In this document: positions 1-9,500 of the stretch, one piece after another
Layout: every line of letters starts with the position of its first letter
Position numbering within the stretch: position 1 is the first letter of the stretch
Origin: Acanthochlamys bracteata
Lineage: Eukaryota > Streptophyta > Magnoliopsida > Pandanales > Velloziaceae
NCBI GenBank assembly: GCA_019914995.1
Contig: CM034127.1
Span: forward strand, 10,478,001 to 10,542,000
DNA length: 64,000 nucleotides
Direction of reading: 5' to 3'
Made by a program: the position numbers and the translations under genes
The notes under the pieces: generated by a model
What the model was told of the DNA's origin: nothing
The model's input: only the letters and a program-made list of their open reading frames with translations
Database searches by the model: none

Positions 1-599
1 TGCGTTATGGCCATCTTAACCTCAACATGGATTTGCTTTGGTTTTTTTGCCAAATTCATGGTTGGTTTTGCTTTGTTTTTCTTTTTGGTTTTTTGCCAAA
101 TTCATGGTTGGTTCGAAGTTTAGGCAATGGTAAAGTATATTTGCTAACGAAGTCCGACGAAAATTTCAAACCATACAAAAATTTGAGAAGGCGTTCTTGA
201 CTGTAGAATAACTAAGAAAGACATTAGAAAAACCAACCTTCAATGATAATGTACTCGTTTAGTAATCTTGATTACATTGTCTTGATATAAATGAACTCTA
301 TTTTATTAAAAATGATAATTTATAATATCTAAGTTTATAATATTTTAAATTTTAAATAAAATATTATAAATATTTAATTTAAAAAAAAATTGATAAGTAA
401 TTAGAAAGTAAAGGCAAAGGTTCCCTTACCGCATAAGGGGAAAAGTAGAGCTGTCAAGTTGGGTGGGTCTGTAAAAGTCGTACTTGTTTCATAAGTTATT
501 AAGTTTTAATAGTCTACAAAACCTACCGTATAATTCGTTTTTATTTTGAATCTGCTATAGACATGATTTTTTGGATAGGGGTTCAATAATGTTCCCAAT

Positions 600-828
600 C
601 CACTTTGGAGTGCGAGAGAGTAACATAAAGTTTTTATTAAATAAAAAGTATTTTTATCTTGTTATTTTTTAAAAAATAACAATAATATATAATAAAAAGT
701 TTTATTACGTATAAGTTTTTTATATTTTTAAATTTTTAAATAAATTTTTAAAATACTTATAAAATATATATTAAAAAATATAAAATTAAAAATTAAAAAA
801 TTATTGATTTAAGCTAACCCAAACAGCC
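600..828. repeat. AT-rich MITE, GTTTGG-ended family
   Basis: The block has an almost pure A/T core and ends in CCCAAACAGCCC. Its reverse complement shares the core of runs such as TTTTAATATATATTTTATAA with blocks near 37.97, 42.67, 47.66, 53.53 and 54.98 kb. No coding capacity. The left boundary is uncertain. Confidence 0.45.
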
Positions 829-1306
829 CTTTTAATTTGGAATTTGATTGAATCTGAATGGAATTTTACATCTAGTTAAAAACTTTAAAAAGTGATAAAT
901 TTGTTATGAGAAATGAGTCTAAGTCGGATTTGAATTTTATGTAAATATCCGAATCCCATACTGTGAAATGGGTCCAAACCACCGGTCTAATTTTAGTGTT
1001 TCCATCGGATACTTAGAGCATGTTACGTCTTATTTTATATATTTTCTAATTTTAATTTAATAAATTTTATAATATTTTAATATTTAAAATTATAAAAATT
1101 TTATATCGTAAAATTTACCTTTAATTATTGTTTTAAATAAAAAATAAAAATATTATGTATTCTAAAAATATCTATTTTAAAGCACTCATAAATTTCCACT
1201 TAAAAAGATTCAATCGGGGTCGACCTTACCCAACCTATAATCTTTATGAAAAGAAGAGAGAAAAAACTCTTTCAATTTAAAGTGAAAGTTGATTTTTATT
1301 TTTATT

Positions 1307-1356
1307 TTGTTTAGTAAGGCCAATGTTATCAAAGGATTGGGCTACATTTACCAATT
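1307..1356 (+). repeat. Left arm of a 50 bp dispersed inverted repeat
   Basis: These 50 bases match the reverse complement of 9451-9500 with only two mismatches (A/G and T/C). Similarity stops abruptly at both ends. The arms bracket the whole nested transposon cluster, with about 8.1 kb between them. It could be the end of an older element or a short dispersed repeat. Confidence 0.7.
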
Positions 1357-1964
1357 ACTCTTTCAATTAATAAAACAAAATTATTTTTATTTTGTTTTTT
1401 ATTTTTAATAATTTTTTTATAATATTTAATTTTTCTAAAATTTTTTTTAATTATATATAAATCAAAGTCATAAAATTTTATATATATATATTTGAGGCAA
1501 TAAAAGATAAGCTGATTTTTCAAAACTGTATCTCATTTGAAACAATTCCAAACTACTGCTAATTTGTAATTGCAAACATCGAAAAGTTTTTAGGCAAGTC
1601 CTATGCTTTTCTAAAGAAAGGAATTTTTTGAAAATATTGATGGAACATTGAAATTTATTTTAAAATAAAGTTTTTTGAAATAAAAAATATTTTTAACTTT
1701 TAAACAATAAATTCTAGTTTTTTATTTAAAATAATAAAAATAAAAAATAAATTTTCTAAATATTTATAAAAAAATATTTCAAATTTTAATTAAAATATTA
1801 TTTTTTTGAAAAGTTTAATCAAACGTCTTCTAGAAAAGATTAGTGGCACCGAAAATAAAATATTTTTTAAAAAGAAATTTTTTAGCGAAGCTTAACATAA
1901 GCTTATTTATTTGAAGTTAAAAGATGACAAAAATAATACAATATATATATTTTTAAATTTTTTT

Positions 1965-2175
1965 ACTTTCTGTCATTTTGATCAAGTGACCGGATGAATA
2001 TGCATTCATAATCCGATTGAGCTGAAATTTTATGGATATATTTTTAACTCATAATTCTTCATATCTAACGGTGGAGATCGGATTTGAAGATCACCCCGAT
2101 CATAAACCGAGGAGGGAGTGCCCCTAAAAAGGAAATGCTCCGGAAAAAGAAGTGCCTATATCTCTTCCTATATCT
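1965..2175 (+). mobile_element. Half copy of a TA-flanked palindromic element
   Basis: From the central motif GTCATTTTGATCAAGTGACC the sequence runs through CTTCATATCTAACGGTGGAG to a (TA)n tract at about 2176-2200. This is one arm of the palindromic family whose complete copies lie at 2205-2617 and 8855-9277. The other arm is missing on the left. Confidence 0.6.
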
Positions 2176-2204
2176 ATATATATATATATATATATATATA
2201 GGAA

Positions 2205-2617
2205 AGGTATATAGAGGCACTTTAATTTTTATGCGCACTCCACGGTCGTTTGTGGTCATGGAGATCTTTAAATCTAATCTCTACCGTTGAATATGAAAAA
2301 CTATGAGTCGTTAACATATTGATAAAATTTAATCTCGATTGAATTACGAATAGACTTTCATCCGGTCACTTGATAATGATAACACAAATAGTAAAAGTTA
2401 ACAAAATATACATATCTCCTTTTTAAGTCATCTTGATCAAGTGGTTGGATGGAGGTTGTTTTGTATTTCGATTCAGATGAAATTTTGTCAGCATATTAAC
2501 GACTCGTAGTTCTTCATATCCAACGGTAGAGATTGAATTTGAAGGTCTTTAAGGCCAAAAACGGCCGTCGAATATACTGGAGTGTGCATAAAAATTAGAC
2601 TGCATATATTCTTTCCC
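2205..2617. mobile_element. Complete TA-flanked palindromic element (copy 2)
   Basis: Two inverted arms of about 180-200 bp meet near 2400-2430 (GTTAACAAAATATACATATC then GTCATCTTGATCAAGTGG). Each arm carries the motif TTCATATCCAACGGTAGAG or its complement and ends with a TGCGCACTC or GTGTGCATAAAAATTA block. (TA)n microsatellites bound both sides. No coding capacity. Flanking by TA repeats recalls the rice Micron type of element; assignment to that type is inference. Confidence 0.65.
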
Positions 2618-2630
2618 ATATATATATATA

Positions 2631-3690
2631 GGATGGGGATGTACACACACCTGCCACTGTGCGGGCACACCCACACACCCAATCTCAGCCGTCCGATCGT
2701 TCGATCAGACGGCTGACGAGAGAAAGTAACGCGTGAAGAAAGCTCGTTCACGCGTTATCTTTCTTCTCATTTTCTCTCCCGCGTGCATTCTTTTCTTCGT
2801 CGCCTCGCTCGAGCGCCCGAGCTCGACTCCTTCTCAAACTCTCCCGCCGGTGCTCTCCCGCCATTCTCCTTCACTTTTCTCCGTCTTTTCCTCTTCATCT
2901 CTTCCGCAGTTTTCTCTCCGGCGTTTCTTCATTTCTTCAGGCGGAACGAGCTCCCTCGCCGATCGCTAGGGTTTCGGCTCACACCACGATTACTAGAATC
3001 CAAGCACAGGTATGACGAATTCCCTCACTCCCCCTCTTTTATTGCTTCTCTTAGTCTCAATTTCAGCCGCTCCGGTCAGATTCACGGTCCGGCTCACCAA
3101 AGCTGCTCCGGCTCGTCGGTAAGATAATTTTTATAATTTTTTATTCTCTTCTCTCAACTGTCGTTCTCTACTTCAATTTCTTTCTTTTTTTTTGGTTTTT
3201 GCTGAATTTATTTTTTTTTTCTCCGAATTGACAGCGTCGGCTCACCAAGCCTGCTCCGGCTCTCGGCGGTAAGGTAATTTTTTTAATTCTTGATTCTTTT
3301 CTCTCAATTGACGTTCTCTCCTTCGAATCCGCACTCCTGTTTTAGTCTTTTGCTGAGTTTGTTTTTCTTCTCCGAATTGGCAGCGTCGGAGGCTCCCCGA
3401 GGCTTGCTGTCGAAGACGATGTTGCGGTAAGTTTGAAAACGATATAATTTTACTAATTTGCTTCACAGAGCCGATTTTTTTCAGTTTTCATTAGATGATG
3501 ATGTTTGGATTTTTTTTTTTTTTTGGTTGCTATTGGACAGAGAGGAATTCCTACATCAAAGGCTTGCTCGAAGTAGCCGGGAGAGCTCCATCGAATTTTT
3601 TTTATCCTGTTCTCCTTCTCTGCTGCAGCAGTTGGAACGCTTGAATGAAGAATTTGTTATGTTCTCCTTCTGCTTGTACTGTCGATCTCT
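2631..3690 (+). repeat. Left terminal inverted repeat of the MULE
   Basis: It aligns to the reverse complement of about 7780-8833. It holds two subterminal palindromes (2685-2757), a C/T-rich leader-like stretch, the telo-box-like TAGGGTTT near 2968, and two to three tandem modules of about 145 bp (from about 3091, 3233 and 3383). Each module has a GC-rich core starting like GCGTCGGCTCACCAAGC, then GGTAAG, a T-rich stretch and a TTGACAG or TTGGCAG end. Similarity to the other arm fades just after GAATGAAGAATTTGTT. Confidence 0.85.
2685..2757. promoter_or_regulatory. Paired subterminal palindromes in left TIR
   Basis: TCAGCCGTC (2685-2693) pairs with GACGGCTGA (2708-2716), and the spacer is itself nearly palindromic (CGATCGTTCGATCA). 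Eleven bases on, TAACGCGTGAA (2727-2737) pairs with TTCACGCGTTA (2747-2757). The same pair occurs mirrored in the right TIR. The position 55-125 bp inside the tip suggests a transposase-binding or structural role; this is inference. Confidence 0.55.
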
Positions 3691-4579
3691 TTCTCATGTA
3701 AAGTAGTTGTGTTTAGAATGAAGAAAGTTGAAAACATTCATTACTGTGTAGATATTGTGTTGTATAGCTGTTGTGAACTATTAGCAGTTATGTACTTGAT
3801 AAGTTAACGAAATTCTTACTGAATGAATAATTATTCGAATCAAGTATTGACACAAAGTTGTGGGTGTTCTTTATGGATGAATGATTTCTTATGGATGCGA
3901 TGATTGTTGTGGATGAAATGTGTGATTTACAATAACAAAGAAATGAGAGGTGCTGTGATGCTCTTTTTGAGTTGCGTAGGTGTTGTATGTTAGATGAATG
4001 TTGGTGACCTCAACAATGAATGTCTATTCTGTAGAGCTTTTATTAAGTTTGTGAATGCATCAATAAATGAAGTGCTGTCCAAGTGAATGAAGTGTTATTA
4101 AGCAGCAGAGAGTGCTGCCAGCTGAAGCAGGTAGCAGTGAGTGCTACCAACTGAAGCACTATCTGCTTCTCTAAATGAATGAAGTGTTATTAATTAGCAG
4201 TGAGTGCTGCCAACTGAAGCACCGTCTGTTCGCTAGTTTTTATGTTAGTAAACAGTGAAATCAGACAGCAGTTAATAACAGAAAAATTAAACAGTATATA
4301 TTCAATAGCAATGAAATCATTCACAATATTTTCTATTTTTTTCCCTCCTTAGAACATAGAGCAGATTTATACAGAGAGCATATATTCAGTTTCTATAAAC
4401 AGAAACAAAAATAGAAACATTTCATTTTACATAAACAGAATACTTCCTTTTACATAAACAGAATAAATATAGAAGTATTTCATTTTACATAAATAGAAAC
4501 ACATCATTTACATAAACAGTAAAACTTCATTTTAAATAAATAGAAACAAAAGCAAATATATAAACACTCCATCAGTTTA

Positions 4580-7105
4580 CTACAAATGAAAAACTAAGTC
4601 TTCGTCACAACTATCTTCATCTTCACTTGTATTTTTGTTTTCATCATCTCTACCAAAAACTATCAAATAGAAAATTGAAGATAAATATCAATTTCAAATA
4701 TTTTTTCCAAAAAAGATAGTATATTAGCAACTCAAAACTAAGAAAATACAATACTTACTTATTTTTTTCTTTCTATCTAGATTTTCAGGACAATTGCACC
4801 TGTCAAGTTTAACACCATATTTGTTACAGTAAGCATATTTTCTTCCAGTTTTTGCTTTGGCTCTTGAAGTAGCTCTCTCCAAACCTCCTTTAATTCTAGT
4901 ATTGCTCTTGTAAACATTTCCTTTTTTTTTTCCTTCCCTTAGTTTGTGAAATATTGGGATTTAAAAGTAAAACTTGAGAGGCATCAATTAGTGCTGTTAA
5001 GTTGTCATTGGTACCTGAAGTGCCAGCTGGAGTCTTACCCCTATCATCAATCTTCTTTACTTCTTTGAGCTTTTGTGACAATTCTTTTGATGCTTGTAAC
5101 ATGATTTGACATCCATCGTCTATTTTAGCCGCTTCATAAATCAATTGATTGAAAATCATCTGGAGTTGTGTTGTTCTCAATAGCTCCGACTTCTCATTAC
5201 TCTTTATTGATCCACCATCATACTTGGCTCTATATTTGTTAGCCCCTTTCATCCACCTTTTAACAATAAACTGATCCGGTATCTCTATATCACGACTCTG
5301 AAAAACTTTTATAAGGTGCCCACATGGAATTCCCATAAATTTAAAAAGTTTGCATTCACAGTTACCTTCCTTTATTGATGGACAAAATTTTACCTTCCAC
5401 TTACGCCGGTAATCTTCAACTAGAGACTTGTAAATGTATGTCGTGTACCCATCACTCCCCTTTTCATCATCATAAAGGGCATATTCTATTTCAGCTTTCT
5501 CAAACTCTGTCTTGAACCTCTCGTAGACATTTCTTGTTTATACATTTGCTGCACATTTCAATACAAGTGAATTACCATTGATAATGCGAGATGAGTGTTC
5601 ACTAACATAATCCTCTTTTGTTTCTTTTTCAACCATCTTACTCAAACACTTATCATTCTTCAATACAAACTCTCGAAGAGTTGTTGTTGGTTGAAAAAAA
5701 TCCTTGTATGTAGCATTCATACGTTCATAGCGTCCTGTAGTATTACTGCCTGCATAAAATGTATTCAAGTGATAAACATGTACTCACTTTTGTCGAATTT
5801 CGTATATTCCTCGTAGCCATTCATTTTCCTGCAACTCATATGCACATACCAATTCCTCCCACCTCTTTTCAAAAATGTTAGGAATATAAGTATCCCGAAT
5901 ACACGACTTGATATCCCTTTTAAATTTTGACTTCTTGAAATAAACATGTGAAAGCTTCTCGGCGAATTTTTTCATAATATGCCACAAACAAAATCTGTGT
6001 CGTGTATTTGGAAATACCTTCGCAACAGCTGCTGTCATAGCTCTGTCTTGATCTGTCATGATCGAAGATGGAGCACACCCACCCATAGCTGCTAGCCATG
6101 TTTCAAATAGCCACTGAAATGATTCTTCCGTCTCATCCAAAAGCAATCCGCAACCAAACTGAATTGATTGCACATGATGATTAACTCCAGTGAATGGAGC
6201 AAATGGCATGTCATATACATTCTTTCTATAGGTAGTATCAAAAAATATCACGTCACCAAAATACTGATACTGAATGCGTGACCGACCATCTACCAAGAAA
6301 AAATTGATTGCTCTTGCTTTGTTATCCGTTTGGATTGCATAAAAAAAATTCGGATCTTCTATACTCTTCTTTTTAAAGAAATTAAGCACTGCGGTAGCAT
6401 CACCACTGATAGGTTTTTTGTACTCCTTCGAGCGGCATAAATGATTCCAACAATCTCTACTATCAAAACCATTCTGTGGTCCATCAAGTATATCTGCAAT
6501 TTTATTGACGGGTAAGCCTTCATCTCGAAATGAGTCAATCAAGCACTTCGCTGTGGAAGGCATATTTCTACAAACTGGCATAAGCATCCTTTTTGCTGGA
6601 CTAACAAGATCATGATTGTGCTTACTAATATACGTGACAACTTTTCACAATCCAGTAGCTTGTTTTGTCACTCTCATTGTTGCAGGACATCCGCATTTCG
6701 CCGTATTCGTACTTCTCTTTTTTACTTCTTGTTCAGACTCGTGTTCTGTACTTTGTTTTGGATTACTTCTGTGATTTTCAAAACGATCACAAGTCATTTG
6801 GCAAGTAGTCACTTCATCTGAATCTCGAATTCTCTTATTTGTACTTCGAGTCACCGCACTAAATCCGTTGGCTTTTTCATAATTTATATAAAACTGTTTG
6901 GCTTCTTCAAGGCTGCCAAATATCATCTCCGCACGCGGTGATTTGATATTTTCATTTGTTGTGTTTGAAGTTGGAAGAGAAGAACTAGGCTCAAAATCTG
7001 AATTTAAAAAAAAAAGCAACAAAATTTAGAAATAAATAATACATAAAATAGTAATGCTGTGAATTTGATGCTTGACAAATAAATACCTTTTAACTCATAT
7101 GCCAT
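4580..7105 (-). pseudogene. FAR1-related MULE transposase, inactivated
   Basis: A broken minus-strand transposase gene. Exon 1 starts at 7105 (MAYELK) and ends at 7087 before GTAT; exon 2 begins at 6997 after TTCAG. It encodes an N-terminal FAR1 DNA-binding domain (about 6645-6930, Cys/His residues including CGCPATMRV and SKHNHDL), a central MULE DDE domain (first Asp in FFDTTYRKN near 6238, second in IMTDQDRAM near 6050, then FCLWHIMKKF), and a SWIM zinc finger (NCECKLFKF then GIPCGH, about 5315-5365). A C-terminal tail with an acidic last exon runs to about 4580. Lesions: TGA at 6645-6647 and at 5784-5786, each where the family has tryptophan; TAA at 5538-5540; and a frameshift in an A run near 4921-4935. 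The frame otherwise stays open between lesions, so decay is recent. The 5784 TGA overlaps a possible GTGAGT donor, so a short intron there is a weaker alternative. Confidence 0.85.
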
Positions 7106-7779
7106 AGTGCTGAAGTTTGAAATATTAGTGAAAAGATTTGATATGCAAAAAAAATTAAAAAAAAGTGGACAGAACAGAGAAAGGAAAAAAACAGAGTGTA
7201 GACAGAATAGAGGAAAGAAGAAAATAGAGTGCAAACAGATTGCAGACAGTGAGCTATCTCCCGCGCGTATATCATTCTCCCGCCCTGACATGTCATGCAT
7301 TTAATGATCACATACTCATATTAAATATTATTTGGTGTGTTAGAAGATCCTGATGAGTAAATTGATTAAACTAAATTAATACAAACTTAATAAAAATTTA
7401 ATGCTGATCACATTATTTGAACAGATTACCGAATTCATTCTCCACTTTTGTCATTCATTCGCAACTTCATTCACGACGACAACATCACAACCCTTCCATT
7501 CATTCACTAGTTTAAAACAACACTGCATTCATAGGTGATCGTCATTCATTTACAACAATTCAACCACACGAAAATCATTCAAAGCTTTGGCTCAATACTT
7601 CAGTAAAAACACTTCATTCATTCACTGGTGAATTTTTGTTCACCATAGTTACATAATTGATACAAAAACCTAAGAAAGATGGTTTTGAACTGCTACGAGA
7701 AATTATACAACTGCTGTGAGAAACGTTTGACAGCACAAACATGTGAAAAAAAATAATACAGACAAGGATAACATAACAA

Positions 7780-8833
7780 ATTTGGTGCACAGAGAAGGAG
7801 AACAGAACAAATTCTTCATTCAAAGCGTTCCCTAATGCGAAGAGAGAAGGAGAAACAGGATAAAAAAATTGATGGAGCTTTCCGGCTACTTGAGCAAGCC
7901 TTTGATGTAGGAATTCCTCTCTCTGTCAATAGCAATCAAAAAAAAAAAAAAAAAGCCAAACATCATCATCTAATGGCTGAAAAAAATCGGCTCTGTGTGA
8001 AGCAAATTAGTAAAATTATATCGTTTTCAAACTTTACATAACATCGTCTTGACAAAGATGCCTCGGGAGCCTCCCAACGCTGCTAATTCGGGAGAAGAAA
8101 AACAAACTCAAAGAAAAAGACTAAAAAAGCAGTGCGGATTGAAGGAGAGAGCGTCAATTGAGAGAAAAGAATCAAGAATTAAAAAATTACCTTCTGTAGG
8201 AGAGAGCGGAGCGGCCTTGGTGAGCCGGCGCTATCAATTCGGAGAAAAAAAAAATAAATTCAGCAAAAACCAAAAAAAAGAAAGAAATTGAAGGAGAGAA
8301 CGACAGTTGAGAGAAGAGAATAAAAAATTATAAAAATTATCTTACCGACAAGCCGGAGCAGCTTTGGTGAGCCGGACCGTGAATCTGACCGGAGCGGCTA
8401 AAATTGAAACTATGAGAAGCAATAAAAGAGGGGGAGTGAGGGAATTCGTCATACCTATACTCGGATTCCAGTAATCGTGGTGTGATCCGAAACCCTAGCG
8501 ATCGGCGAGGGAGCTCGTTCCGCCCGAAGAAATGAAGAAACGCCGGAGAGAAAACTGCGGAAGAGATGAAAAGGAAAAGACGGAAAAAAATGAAGGAGAA
8601 CGGCGGGAGAGCACCGGCGGGAGACCTCGAGAAGGAGTCGAGCTCGGGCGCTCGAGCGAGGCGACGAAGAAAAGAATGCACGCGGGAGAGAAAATGAGAA
8701 GAAAGGTAACGCGTGAACGAGCTTTCTTCACGCGTTACTTTCTCTCGTCAGCCGTCTGATCGAACGATCGGACGGCTGAGATTGAGTGTGTGGGTGTGCA
8801 CGCACAGTGACAGGTGTGTGTACATCCCCATCC
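7780..8833 (-). repeat. Right terminal inverted repeat of the MULE
   Basis: Reverse complement of the left TIR, lying upstream of the minus-strand transposase. Its C/T-rich leader, telo-box-like AAACCCTA (near 8492) and repeated GT/AG modules would therefore form promoter and 5' leader of the transposase transcript. Small indels and substitutions separate it from the left arm, for example near 7790-7830. Confidence 0.85.
8707..8779. promoter_or_regulatory. Paired subterminal palindromes in right TIR
   Basis: Mirror of the left-end pair: TAACGCGTGAA (8707-8717) with TTCACGCGTTA (8727-8737), then TCAGCCGTC (8748-8756) with GACGGCTGA (8771-8779). Both stems are kept intact although other positions of the TIRs differ. 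Confidence 0.55.
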
Positions 8834-8854
8834 ATATATATATATATATATATA

Positions 8855-9277
8855 AGAAAGGATAGGAGCACTCTAACCTTTATGCGCACGTCAGGTGCAC
8901 TCTATGGCCGTTTGTGGCCGTGGAGACCTCCAAATCTAATCTCTACCGTTGGATATGAAGAATTACGAATTGTTAATATACTGATAAAATTTCATCCTGA
9001 TCGGACTACTAATAGACATTCATCTGGTTATTTGATAATGATGATATAAATAGTAAAAGTTAACAAGATATATATATCTTCTTTTTTAGTCATCTTGATC
9101 AAGTGAACGGATTAAGGTCTATTCGCAGTCCGATCGGGATAAAATTTTATCAGTATGTTAAAGGCTCGTAGTTCTTCATATCCAACGGTAAAGATTAAAT
9201 TTGAAGATCTCTACGACTACAAACGGCCGTGGAGTGCGCTGGAGTGTGCATAAAAATTAAAGTGTACGTATCTCTTC
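8855..9277. mobile_element. Complete TA-flanked palindromic element (copy 3)
   Basis: Same arm order as copy 2, from GGAGCACTCTAACC through CTCTACCGTTGGATATGAAG, a centre near 9060-9085 (GTTAACAAGATATATATATC, then GTCATCTTGATCAAGTGAAC), and back out to GAGTGTGCATAAAAATTAAA. (TA)n tracts lie at both sides. The MULE separates it from copy 2, so copies 2 and 3 were adjacent before that insertion. Confidence 0.65.
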
Positions 9278-9450
9278 ATATATATATATATATTATATGA
9301 CTTATAATTTATTCATATTTTCAAAAGTTTTTAAAAATAATTTAAAATAAAATTCTTTTTTAAGGACGGTGGGAGTGCGTTATTGAAATGTGGTTTGAAA
9401 CATCCACCTAGAAATAAATGCCCCGTATCAGTTAGTAGGAGAACTTGGGC

Positions 9451-9500
9451 AATTGGTAAATGTAGCCCAATCCTTTGGTAACATTGGCCCTACTAAACAA
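9451..9500 (-). repeat. Right arm of the 50 bp dispersed inverted repeat
   Basis: Partner of 1307-1356 in opposite orientation, 48 of 50 bases identical. It lies just beyond the right-hand palindromic element. Confidence 0.7.

Larger units (their letters stand above)
1..1960. other. AT-rich intergenic DNA with repeat relics
   Basis: No open frame here resembles a known protein; the few short frames are low-complexity A/T translations. The stretch is dominated by A/T tracts typical of decayed MITEs. Two points stand out: a MITE-like block at about 600-828 and a 50 bp segment at 1307-1356 that recurs inverted at 9451-9500. A second AT-rich block at about 1622-1835 ends in TTTAATCAAACGTC and may be another MITE of the same kind. 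Confidence 0.6.
2631..8833. mobile_element. Mutator-like element with long TIRs and FAR1-type transposase
   Basis: Both ends read GGATGGGGATGTACACACAC inward and stay alignable for about 1.05 kb, enclosing a minus-strand transposase gene related to FAR1/FHY3 and MULE transposases. Total length is about 6.2 kb. The element sits inside a TA microsatellite: ATATATATA lies directly outside each end, which fits a 9 bp target-site duplication but cannot be told apart from the microsatellite itself. The transposase carries at least three in-frame stops and one frameshift, so this copy is not autonomous. The two TIRs remain very similar, so insertion is probably not ancient. Confidence 0.88.

Noticed and set aside
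2733-3127. Long plus-strand open frames in the left TIR, mirrored at 8337-8731
   Set aside because: They recur only because the TIRs are inverted copies; composition is C/T-rich leader-like and no protein family is recognised.
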